Shown: positions 35,443 to 43,600 of the stretch, piece by piece | Layout of the letters: every line of letters begins with the position of its first letter | How positions within the stretch are numbered: position 1 is the first letter of the stretch | Assembly: GCA_963720675.1 (NCBI GenBank) | Contig: CAVRGH010000010.1 | Coordinates: forward strand, 310,001 to 374,000 | DNA length: 64,000 bases | Origin: JALHSW01 sp963720675 | GTDB lineage: Bacteria > Actinomycetota > Acidimicrobiia > IMCC26256 > PALSA-555 | Reading direction: 5' to 3' | Position numbers and translations under genes: made by a program | Notes under the pieces: model-generated | Database searches by the model: none | Seen by the model: the letters and a program-made list of their open reading frames with translations, nothing else | Told to the model about the DNA's origin: nothing

Positions 35443-36586
35443 TCAGCCAAAGACCATCACGCCGAGGCGCTGGGCGGCCTCGTCTTGCATGCTCGGCACC
35501 ACGTGGCTGTAGATATCGAGGGTGATCGCAATCGACGAGTGGCCGAGCATTTCCTGGACGACCTTCGGGTGCACCTCAGCTTGGAGCAGGAGCGTGGCGC
35601 ACGTGTGTCGGAGGTCGTGGAACCGGATGACCGGCACCTCGACCGGCGCACTCGTCGTTCGAATGCGTCGGTGAGCGAGTGGGGGTGCAGCGGCCGCCCG
35701 TCCTCGCACGTGAACAGATAGCCGCTGTCGGTCCAGGAGGCTCCCCAGGCGAGACGCTCCTCGAGCTGCGCTCTCCGGTGCCGACGAGCGCTGCGGCGGC
35801 GCCCTCGGGGATCCTGACGAGCCGAGCGCGGCCTGACTTGGTCTCACCCTCGAAGACGTCATAGCCGGCGGCGAGCACGCGCGCCGGACCGCGAGCGTTC
35901 CGGCGCCGAGGTCGACGTCGTTCCACCGCAGGCCGAGCAGCTCGGAGCGGCGGAGCCCGCTCGTCGCCGCGAGGACGAACGCGGCGTGCAGGCGATCACC
36001 ACTCGTCGCGTCGAAGAACGGTGCGGAGCTCCTCGACGCTCCACGTGCGCATCTCCTTCCGCGGCGGTCGCGGCCGAGCCGAGCGCGGCACGCGGCGCCG
36101 CCGGCGTTCTGCCGCGACGAGGTTGAGCTCGACCGCGTGCTGGAGCGCGGCGTGCGAGCACGCGGTACGCGCGTTTGATGCTCTGTTCCGAGAGGCGTGG
36201 CGCGGCCTTACGTCGGGGCGTGGAGGATCGGAGCTCCTGGAGGAAGACGGTGACGTCGCCGCCGGTCAGGTCGCCAAGCCGGATGGTGCCGAGCAGCGGG
36301 ATGATCTGCTGTCTCGTCACGCGTCGGTAGCCGTGGAACGTCGACGGCCGCAGGCGGCGCCCTGCTGCAGGGGGAGCCACTCGCGCTCGAGGTAGTCGAC
36401 GAGTGTTCGCCGGCTGGGAGCGGACGGGCCACCACGAGCGAACACGGCCATCGCCTCGTGCATCGCGTGGTCGCACTCGCGCCGGGTCCGGAAGCCGCCC
36501 TTGGTCACGTAGCGCGCTCGCCGAGGCTCGTGACCTGGAACTGGAACGTCCAGGTGTCGCCGTCGCCGGCGGACCGTTCCCTTCAT
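35443..36586 (-). CDS. Tyrosine integrase of the mini-element (multiple frameshifts)
   Basis: ATG 36586 opens an integrase N-terminus (KGTV, YVTKGGFRTRRECDHAM), then the core-binding domain (LVDYLEREWLPLQQG, STFHGYRRVTRQQIIPLLG, LSEQSIKRAYRVL). The catalytic domain is spread over frames: TSGLRRSELLGLRWNDVDL (Arg I), GETKSGRARLVRIPE (Lys), RFHDLRHTCATLLL (HxxR), EMLGHSSIAITLDIYSHVV (His and Tyr). All catalytic residues survive, and total length fits a 380-residue enzyme, but at least four indels break it. Sequencing error or decay are both possible. It is read towards the tRNA side. Confidence 0.75.
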
Positions 36587-36615
36587 CGGAGGACCTCCGC
36601 GGACCGGAGGGCGAA

Positions 36616-36933
36616 TGGGACACGGCGCGGTGCCGACAACGCACGCGCGGACGTCCCTCGCCAACACGCCCGAGTCCCACGGCGACGGTGGGATGTCCCA
36701 CGCGGACGCGTGGGACACGGTCCCATGTCCCACGCGCGTGCCCATCCCCGAGCAGGTCCCGCCGGTAGGCGGGACCTGCAAGGGTGTATGCGGAGGGTTC
36801 GCTGCGTGGGACTCGGTGGGAGTGGTCACTGCGGTCGGTCCGATGCAGCGGAGGGATGCTCGGTCGACTGACGGTGCGTCCGTGCTGCGGGTCGCGAGAC
36901 TCGTCGAGCTGCGCGTCGAGGGCGCGGTCCCAC
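36616..36933. repeat. Cluster of TGGGAC/GTCCCA motifs and two perfect inverted repeats
   Basis: TGGGAC occurs at 36616, 36711 and 36807; GTCCCA at 36674, 36695, 36720, 36727 and 36928. One pair forms a perfect inverted repeat with 10-base arms TGTCCCACGC (36694-36717, loop GGAC). A second hairpin has 12-base arms GCAGGTCCCGCC (36752-36779, loop GGTA). They lie between the integrase start and the right core, where excisionase or regulator sites would be expected. The role is inferred. Confidence 0.6.
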
Positions 36934-36935
36934 CC

Positions 36936-36958
36936 CGCGATGACAGCCATTTGACAGC
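36936..36958 (+). repeat. Right arm-type site: two TGACAGC repeats 11 bp apart
   Basis: TGACAGC at 36941-36947 and 36952-36958, in the same 23-base block and orientation as 34837-34859, ending 126 bases before the right core. Confidence 0.65.
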
Positions 36959-37084
36959 CATATCCGCGTGAACGCCCTGGACGGGGTGCTATCCGGTGGA
37001 CGTGGTGGACGCCCGCAAGCCCCTGACCTGCCCGAACGCAAGACGGGATGCACGTAGTGGACGGGGTGGACTACCGGACGGCCG

Positions 37085-37129
37085 CTGGGGGACCGAAGGT
37101 CCCGGGTTCGAGTCCCGGCAGCCCGACCA
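37085..37129 (+). repeat. attR core: duplicate of tRNA-Pro 3' half
   Basis: The exact copy of 34737-34781, from the anticodon loop to CCA. No acceptor 5' strand, D arm or 5' anticodon stem precedes it (the upstream sequence reads CGGACGGCCG), so it is not a second tRNA gene but the right end of the integrated element. Confidence 0.93.
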
Positions 37130-37252
37130 CAAAACCGCGGGTTTCTGGGCAACGGGGTCGTGCCGGCGTCCGGGATGCACCAGCCCCGCAGGTCCGCCAC
37201 CCCCACCGGAAATCACCGAGCCATCGAGGGCCCGACGGACCATGCTCGGGGG

Positions 37253-37804
37253 ATGGCGCACCGCAGTACCTCCGAGCTCGAGGCGGGGCTCGGCGCGGTC
37301 CGCGAGTCGCCGGCCGACGACGGGCGCCTCGAGCTGATCGTGCGCAGGCCCGCCCCGGGGGAGCGCGAGATCCTCACGGGCGCGGCCCTCGACCTCGTCG
37401 ACGGGCTGGTGGGCGACTGCTGGACGACCCGCGGGAGCTCCCGCACCGAGGACGGCCGCGCCCATCCGGGGATGCAGGTGACGTTGATGAACGCCCGGGC
37501 GGCGACCCTGATCGCCGACGGCGAGGCCGAGCGTGCCCTCGCGGGCGACCAGCTCTACGTCGATCTCGACCTGAGTGAGGCGAACCTGCCCGCGGGTTCC
37601 CGGCTCGAGGTCGGGGACGCCGTCGTGGAGGTCAGCGACGAGCCTCACCTCGGGTGCAGGAAGTTCGCCGAGCGCTTCGGACGCGACGCAGTGCGCTTCG
37701 TGAACGCACCGGCGGGCCGGGCGCTCCGGCTCCGGGGGGTGAACACGCGGGTCGTCCGCCCCGGCACCGTCCGGACCGGGGACGCCGTGCGCCGGATCCA
37801 CTGA
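37253..37804 (+). CDS. MOSC domain protein
   Basis: A 183-residue protein with the MOSC pattern: LDLVDGLVGDCWTTRGSSRTEDG, then QVTLMNARAATLIADG, LYVDLDLSEANLPAGSRLEVGD and the conserved Cys in EPHLGCRKFAERFG. MOSC domains bind or transfer sulfur for molybdenum cofactor enzymes; this single-domain form is of unknown substrate. ATG 37253 is the first start fitting the domain, 123 bases after the right att core. No RBS stands out. Confidence 0.82.
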   Translation: MAHRSTSELEAGLGAVRESPADDGRLELIVRRPAPGEREILTGAALDLVDGLVGDCWTTRGSSRTEDGRAHPGMQVTLMNARAATLIADGEAERALAGDQLYVDLDLSEANLPAGSRLEVGDAVVEVSDEPHLGCRKFAERFGRDAVRFVNAPAGRALRLRGVNTRVVRPGTVRTGDAVRRIH

Positions 37805-37952
37805 TCCGGCCCGACTGATCCGCGCTTCCGGACCGTTCGTCCCCCTGGGGCAGGCGTGGTGGCTGGGAGCAGGGTCGCATCCGGGTTGTGGGTACCGGGC
37901 ACCCTCGGTAGCGTCTGGACGCCATCCGCCGACTCCCGAGCAGGTCATCCCC

Positions 37953-38390
37953 ATGGCTGTCCACAGACCGGACCTCCCCCTGTCGGGAGAGCACGCGGTC
38001 CGTGGCGGGTACCTGAGCGTCACCCGATGCCGGCGTTGCGGGATCATGATCGGGTTCGGGGACCGCTGCGGCTTCTGCCAGTCGCGGCCGAGCGACCACA
38101 TCGACACGCCCGGTGAGTACATCGGGCGTCACCACACCGAGTGGATCACGACGGTCGACGAGCTGCTGATCCAGGGTGACGACGACGACGCCGAGTTCCT
38201 CCTCTGGAAGCTGGTCGACGCGTCGGAGGCCGAGTCGCTGGTCGCCGGGGTCCCGCCGTTCGAGCGGCACTTCACGCGCCTGGGGCAGCTCGCGAAGCGT
38301 CGGAGCGATCCCGCGCTCGCGGCCCAGGTGCGGGCTCGCTACGAAGACTGCCTCCAGCGGGCCCGCGACGACGAGCGCGCCGCGGGCTGA
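37953..38390 (+). CDS. Hypothetical protein with N-terminal zinc ribbon
   Basis: A 145-residue protein. Residues about 28-45 contain two CxxC knuckles (VTRCRRCGIMIGFG, DRCGFCQSRPSD), likely a zinc ribbon. The rest is helical and acidic (DELLIQGDDDDAEFLLWKLVDASE, LAAQVRARYEDCLQRARDDE). I do not recognise the family. The 148 bases upstream hold no gene; the 3' end is five bases from the RNB gene read from the other strand. Confidence 0.6.
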   Translation: MAVHRPDLPLSGEHAVRGGYLSVTRCRRCGIMIGFGDRCGFCQSRPSDHIDTPGEYIGRHHTEWITTVDELLIQGDDDDAEFLLWKLVDASEAESLVAGVPPFERHFTRLGQLAKRRSDPALAAQVRARYEDCLQRARDDERAAG

Positions 38391-38395
38391 GCCGC

Positions 38396-39823
38396 TCAAC
38401 CGGCTTCGAACACCACCTGACGCTTCCCCGCGTCGACCTCACGGAGCCGCACGTCGAGTCCTGTCCGCCAGGTGAAGCGAGCCGGCGGCGATGCGGGCGA
38501 TCACTGCGGGGTGGCGCACGAGCACGGTCGCGCGCTCGTCGTCGAGATCGATCACCGTCGCCGGGAACGTCTCGCCGACCCGTCCGCGGAGCACGAGGGC
38601 CTCGGCGAGGTCGATGACCGCGCGCTCCGCCGAGGCAGCACGTCGGGTGGCGTCGCGCATGAGGTCGGGGAGGCCCGACAGTGCGTCGTGCGCTTCGGTA
38701 GTCGGCGTCCGCCCGGCACACAGCGCGACCACGATCTCGTTCGCGTACCGGTCGGCGAGGCGGCGGAGCGGCGCGGTGACGTGAGCGTACGGACTCGCCG
38801 AGCGCGCCGTGCACGGGTGGTGTCGTCACCGCCGGATCGACGAGCGTGTAGCCGGCGCCGCGGAGCGTCTCGACTGCCTGCTCCACGAACGCCTCGGCCG
38901 CCGGGTCGTCGGGGCGCAGCGCGTGCACGAGGTCGGCGTAGGAGTCGCTCGCGGCCCAGGGGATCCCGAGTGCCGCGCGCGACCCCGCGGAGGCGCTCGA
39001 TGGCGCGGGGATCGGGGGGAGGGAGCGTCCGCAGGATCCCCACCCCGCCGTCGAGCATCGTGTGAGCCGCGCAGATCCCGGCGAGCAGGGAGATCTGGGC
39101 GTTCCAGCCCTCGACGGCCAGGGGGACGTCGTAGGCGAGCTCGTATGCCCCCCGGTGCAGGCGCACCTCCTGGCTGGGGAGCGGCAGGCTCGTGCCGCCC
39201 CGGGCCCGCTCCTGGGCTTCCCGGAGCAACCCGATCTCCCGGAGGAGCACGAGGGGCTCAGCGGCGCGCCCCGCGGCCAGCTCCTGCTGCGCCTCGGCGT
39301 AGGTCATCTGCCGGCGGCTGCGTACGACGGCACGCTCGAGCCGCCACTCGGTGGCGGCCCCTGCGTCGTCGAGGTCGATGGTCCAGCAGACCGCGGGCCG
39401 GTCGACGCCGGGCAGGAGGCTCGCGGCCCCCTCGCCCAGCACCTCGGGGTACAGGGGCGCGCGGCGGTCGGGGAGGTAGACGGTCACGCCTCGCGCGTGC
39501 GCGGCAAGGTCCACGGCGTCGCCGGCGGTCACGAACGCGGCGACGTCCGCGATCGCATATCGCACCCGCGTGCCACCCGTGCGCCGCGACGCGCAGTAGG
39601 CCTGGTCGAGGTCGCGGCTCCCGGCCGGATCGATGGTGACGAACGGGACCTCGCGAAGGTCGACCCGCGGGCCGAGGTCCTGCTCGTGCGCGGCCGACGA
39701 GCTCGCCACGCCGAGCACCGCGCCGGCGAACGCGTCCGGCAGCTCGAGCTCTGTCCGGATCTGCTCCAGGCCGGAACGCAGCTCGGGATCAGACGGCAGC
39801 AGGCGGACCTTGCGGGCGGGCAT
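38396..39823 (-). CDS. RNB-domain ribonuclease (RNase II/R family), frameshifted
   Basis: The N-terminal two-thirds are in one frame: FVTIDPAGSRDLDQAYCASRR holds the catalytic Asp cluster of RNB, followed by YAIADVAAFVTAGD, GVTVYLPDRRAPLYPEVL and DGGVGILRTLPPPDPRAIER. Extra bases at about 38974, 38796 and 38465 then move the frame; removing all three gives 474 residues, passing through SPYAHVTAPLRRLADRYANE, the strongly conserved RNB C-terminal block. No S1 or cold-shock domain precedes it, so it belongs to the short actinobacterial form. It follows the LOG gene by 16 bases. Confidence 0.82.
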
Positions 39824-39839
39824 CGGGATGTTCCGGGGG

Positions 39840-40961
39840 TCAGCGCTTGCGCAGCGCTCGGGCGTGCGGACGGACGTCGGGGTGCACGAGCTCGCTGATC
39901 GCTGCCAGCGCGTCGTCGGTGGAGTCCACGACCCGGACGAGGTCGGCCCACCCGCCGTGCACCGCCAGGTCGCGCAGCGCGTCGACGAGCCCGGGGTGGT
40001 CGTGCTCGTAGTGCTGCACCCCCAGGAACACCATCGGGCTCCGGATGTCGTACAGCGTGTAGTCGTTCTGCGCGGCGTCGGTGAAGATCTCCTGCGCGGT
40101 CCCGCTGCCCCCGGGTGTGTAGACGATGCCGCCGAGCGCGATCGCGAGCAGGCCGTTCTCACGGATGCTGTTCTGGAAGTACTTCGCGATGCACGTCGAG
40201 AACTGGTTGAGCGGCTCGTCGACGTACAGCCACGTCGGCACCCCGAGGCTGTCGGCCCCATCGGGCCACCGCTCCCGCACCTCCAGCGCGCAGGTGAGGT
40301 AGCCGGCCGGGTCGGCGTCGTACGAGGGGCTGGCGGCCAGGCATCCGAGTGCAGCATCGAGCGCGTCGTCGGGCGCCGTCGCCAGCCAGGCCCCGAGGTT
40401 CGCCGCCTCCATCAACCCGGGCCCACCGCCGGTCGCGACGAAGAACCCGGCGGTGGTCAGCCGACGCGCCAGCTCGGCCACCTGGCGGTACTCCGGTGCC
40501 GTGCGCAGGGTCTCGTGGCTCCCCATGATCCCGACGACGCGCCCGTCGGTGTCGTGCAGGTAGCGGACGAGCGCCGCGTCGATCGACGAGTCGTGGATCC
40601 CGCGGGCCATGGTCTCGAGCGGTGATGCCGGCTCGCGGGTGCGGCGGCCGATGCGGGCGTCGAGTGTCGTCTCGGGTTGCCCGGGGACGTACCCGGCCAT
40701 GAGCTCCGCGTGGTCGTAGAGCGACGAGCGGTAGGGCTCGAACTCGAAGCCGTCGAGCGGGGGGAGCACGGTCGCGCCGGCTGCGCGCACCTGGGTCTCG
40801 GCGCCGGCGGAGAGCACACAACCCGCGAACGCGGCCCCGCGCAGCTGGACCTCCGACCAGACGACGTCGACGTCGCGGAGGTCGAGGCCCACGATCCAGG
40901 CGTCGACCAGGCGCGGAAGGTGGCGACGCAGGTCGCTGACGGTGTCGATCACGACGTCCAT
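39840..40961 (-). CDS. LOG family (lysine-decarboxylase-like) nucleotide-binding protein
   Basis: A 373-residue protein with the LOG signature: FFVATGGGPGLMEAANLGAW near residue 165 and IVYTPGGSGTAQEIFTDAAQ near residue 280 (PGGxGTxxE). LOG proteins with these motifs act as phosphoribohydrolases on nucleoside monophosphates. It is longer than simple LOG enzymes (about 190), with a 130-residue N-terminal extension seen in a distinct actinobacterial subgroup. Start ATG 40961 was preferred to 40997. It is divergent from the GGT gene by 40 bases. Confidence 0.82.
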   Translation of the reverse strand: MDVVIDTVSDLRRHLPRLVDAWIVGLDLRDVDVVWSEVQLRGAAFAGCVLSAGAETQVRAAGATVLPPLDGFEFEPYRSSLYDHAELMAGYVPGQPETTLDARIGRRTREPASPLETMARGIHDSSIDAALVRYLHDTDGRVVGIMGSHETLRTAPEYRQVAELARRLTTAGFFVATGGGPGLMEAANLGAWLATAPDDALDAALGCLAASPSYDADPAGYLTCALEVRERWPDGADSLGVPTWLYVDEPLNQFSTCIAKYFQNSIRENGLLAIALGGIVYTPGGSGTAQEIFTDAAQNDYTLYDIRSPMVFLGVQHYEHDHPGLVDALRDLAVHGGWADLVRVVDSTDDALAAISELVHPDVRPHARALRKR

Positions 40962-41001
40962 GGACAGGGCCGCACCGTACCGCTCGTTAGGCTCCACGCT
41001 G

Positions 41002-42543
41002 ATGGCGCGCCGACTCCGGTACCCCCACGCCGCGGTCGCGAGCCCGCACTACCTCGCTTCCTCTGCCGGTGCGGCGACCCTCGCGCGCGGCGGGAACGCC
41101 CTCGATGCTGCCCTCGCCGCGAACCTCGCGCTCGGCGTGGTCGCGCCGTACTTCTGCGGGTACGGCGGCGACGTGTTCGCGATCGTGTGGGACGGCGAGC
41201 TCCACGGCTACCTCGGCTCGGGACGATCCCCGGCCGCGACCTCCCTCGAAGCGTCGCGCGCCCGGCACGGCGAGCACCTGCCACCCTTCGGCGGCGAGGT
41301 CGTCACGGTCCCGGGCGCGGTCGCCGGTTGGTTCGCGCTGCTCGAGCGCTTCGGGACCCGCTCCTTCGGTGAGCTCGCTGCGCCCGCGGTCGAGCTCGCG
41401 CGCGATGGCTTCGAGGTGACGCCGGCGGCCGGCGCCGTGTTCGAGGAGTCCGCGCGCTTCTACCGGGGGTTCGAACGGTGGCAGGCGGTGTACGGCGACG
41501 TGCATGCGGGCGACGTGCTCCGCCAACCGGCCATGGCCCGCACGATCGAGGCGCTCACCGCCGACGGCCCCGACGCGTACTACCGCGGCCCGATCTCGGA
41601 GGCGGTCGCAGACGCGGTCCGGGAGCACGGCGGGCTCATGACCACCGATGACCTCGCGGCTCACGACGGTGAGTGGACGACGCCACTCCGTGCCCGATAC
41701 CGGGACGCGGAGGTCGCGGAGCTCCCGCCACCGACCCAGGGCGTGAGCGCGCTCGAGGGGCTCCGCATCCTCGACGGGCTCGCCCCACCCACCGAGGGCG
41801 CCGCACGCGAGCACCTCCTCCTCGAGGCGACGAAGCAGGCGCTGGCAGACCGCGATCACTGGGTGACCGATCCCACGGCCATGCCGTTCCCGGCCGACCG
41901 TCTCCTCACCGACGAGTGGGTCGGCGCGCGCCGGGCCGCGCTCGACCCCGACCGGGCCGGCGTCCCCGATCCGGGCGAGCCCCAGCCGGGTGGGACGGCG
42001 TACCTCTGCGCGGCCGACGCCGGCGGCATGTTCGTGAGCCTGATCCAGTCGAACTTCGTCCACTTCGGATCCGGCGTGCACGTCCCCGAATGGGGGATCA
42101 ACCTCAACAACCGTGGGTTCTCGTTCTCCCACGACGACGCGCGCCCGAACGTGCTCGCACCATCGAAGCGCCCGATGCACACGATCATCCCGGCCATGGT
42201 GCTGCTGGACGGCACGCCCTGGGCTGCCTTCGGGAGCATGGGCGGCGACGCGCAGGTGCCGGTCCACGTCCAGGTCCTGCACCGCGTCCTCGCCGAGGGC
42301 GCCGACCCGGCCGACGCGATCCACGCACCGCGCTGGCGCGTCGACGTCGACTCCTGGCGGGTGCACGCCGAGTCCAGGATCGATCCTGCGACGGTCGATG
42401 GCCTGCGGGCGCTCGGGCACGACGTCGCCGCCGCGGGCGCGTTCGACTCCGGGATGGGCCACGCGCACGCGATCTGGCGGACGGCCGGCGGGTACGGCGC
42501 GACGTCCGATCCGCGCTCGGAGGGTGCGGCCCTGGGGTACTGA
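41002..42543 (+). CDS. Gamma-glutamyltransferase-family Ntn hydrolase
   Basis: A 513-residue protein of the GGT family. The N-terminal SSAGAATLARGGNALDAALAANLALGVVAP and FCGYGGDVFAIVWDG are the large-subunit start; the autoprocessing nucleophile Thr lies in PGGTAYLCAADAGGMFVSLIQS near residue 333, followed by NNRGFSFSHDD and TIIPAMVLLDG. No signal peptide is evident, so a cytoplasmic or oxamate-amidohydrolase-like role is possible instead of glutathione breakdown. Length is typical. The 109 bases after it are G-rich. Confidence 0.87.
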   Translation: MARRLRYPHAAVASPHYLASSAGAATLARGGNALDAALAANLALGVVAPYFCGYGGDVFAIVWDGELHGYLGSGRSPAATSLEASRARHGEHLPPFGGEVVTVPGAVAGWFALLERFGTRSFGELAAPAVELARDGFEVTPAAGAVFEESARFYRGFERWQAVYGDVHAGDVLRQPAMARTIEALTADGPDAYYRGPISEAVADAVREHGGLMTTDDLAAHDGEWTTPLRARYRDAEVAELPPPTQGVSALEGLRILDGLAPPTEGAAREHLLLEATKQALADRDHWVTDPTAMPFPADRLLTDEWVGARRAALDPDRAGVPDPGEPQPGGTAYLCAADAGGMFVSLIQSNFVHFGSGVHVPEWGINLNNRGFSFSHDDARPNVLAPSKRPMHTIIPAMVLLDGTPWAAFGSMGGDAQVPVHVQVLHRVLAEGADPADAIHAPRWRVDVDSWRVHAESRIDPATVDGLRALGHDVAAAGAFDSGMGHAHAIWRTAGGYGATSDPRSEGAALGY

Positions 42544-42652
42544 GGGGGGGTACCGGGGGGGGTACCGAGGCGGGGCTGCTGACGATGGGGCGCCGAGCGT
42601 CTGCGGGCCCGTGCCCGTGAGGGGCTTCGGGGGCCACGGGTACGATTGGTGC

Positions 42653-43600
42653 GTGTCCGGACACCGCAACGCGCCCGCCAACACACCCTCCAACACCGCC
42701 TCCAACACCCCGGCCAAGTCGGTCGACGACGTGCGCGACGCCCTCGCGGCGCACGACTACCTCGCCGACGACGGCCTGGCGACCGCGATCTTCCTCTCGT
42801 TGACCCTCGAACGCCCGCTCCTCCTCGAGGGCGAGGCCGGTGTGGGCAAGACCGAGGTCGCAAAGGTGCTCGCACGGTGGACCGGCGGCGAGCTCGTCCG
42901 GCTCCAGTGCTACGAGGGGATCGACGCGAGCCAGGCGGTCTACGAGTGGGACTACTCCCGCCAGCTCCTCCACCTCCGTGCGGCCGAGGCGAGCGGCGGC
43001 CCGATCGACGAGGACGCGCTGTACTCGGAGCGGTTCCTCGTCCGCCGGCCGCTCCTCCGAGCGATCGCCTATGAGGGGCCGACCCCGCCGGTCCTCCTGG
43101 TCGACGAGGTCGACCGGGCCGACGACGAGTTCGAGGCGTTCCTCCTCGAGGTGCTCGCCGACTACTCGATCACGGTGCCCGAGCTCACGACGTTCCGGGC
43201 TACCCGGCCACCGATCGTCATCGTCACCTCGAACCGCACTCGCGACGTGCACGACGCGCTCAAGCGCCGTTGCCTGTACCACTGGATCGAGCACCCCGAC
43301 TTCGAGCGCGAGCTCGCGATCCTCCGGGTCCGGGCACCCGAGGTGCGCGACGAGCTCGCGCGCCAGGTCGCATCGGCGGTGGAGTCGCTGCGCGAGCTCG
43401 AGCTGTACAAGCCCCCGGGCGTCGCGGAGACGATCGACTGGGCGCACGCGATCGCGGCGCTCGGCGCCGCCGAGCTCGACGAGCGGATCGTCGACGTGAC
43501 GCTCGGCACCGTGCTCAAGTACCGCGAGGACCAGGAGCGCGCCCGCGCCCACGGGCTCGTGGGCCTCGGCGGGGCGGGGGAGTCCCGTGCCGGCGCCTGA
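42653..43600 (+). CDS. MoxR-type AAA ATPase (CoxD-like)
   Basis: A 315-residue AAA+ protein. Walker A is LLLEGEAGVGKTEVAKVLA near residue 65, Walker B is PPVLLVDEVDRADDEFEAFLLEVL, and sensor 1 is IVIVTSNRTRDVHDALKRR. DYSITVPELTTFRA is a typical MoxR loop. Followed by a VWA protein with a 14-base overlap and two XdhC-like genes, it has the coxD-coxE-coxF arrangement used to mature molybdenum hydroxylases such as CO dehydrogenase. GTG 42653 was chosen since the protein's first 20 residues are low complexity. Confidence 0.88.
   Translation: MSGHRNAPANTPSNTASNTPAKSVDDVRDALAAHDYLADDGLATAIFLSLTLERPLLLEGEAGVGKTEVAKVLARWTGGELVRLQCYEGIDASQAVYEWDYSRQLLHLRAAEASGGPIDEDALYSERFLVRRPLLRAIAYEGPTPPVLLVDEVDRADDEFEAFLLEVLADYSITVPELTTFRATRPPIVIVTSNRTRDVHDALKRRCLYHWIEHPDFERELAILRVRAPEVRDELARQVASAVESLRELELYKPPGVAETIDWAHAIAALGAAELDERIVDVTLGTVLKYREDQERARAHGLVGLGGAGESRAGA

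Larger units (their letters stand above)
34737..37129. mobile_element. 2.4-kb integrated mini-element in tRNA-Pro
   Basis: The element is bounded by the perfect 45-bp tRNA-Pro repeat. Inside are, from left: an arm-type repeat pair (34837-34859), a small open frame of lower GC (34928-35215), a tyrosine integrase gene read towards the tRNA (35443-36586), a cluster of TGGGAC/GTCCCA repeats (36616-36933) and the second arm-type pair (36936-36958). There is no transfer, replication or structural phage gene, so this is either a minimal integrative element, a satellite needing a helper, or a remnant. The 227 bases between the small ORF and the integrase contain no supported gene. Confidence 0.85.

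Noticed and set aside
37085..37129. Second tRNA-Pro gene
   Set aside because: Only the 3' half (anticodon loop to CCA) is present; no 5' acceptor or D arm. It is the attR copy.
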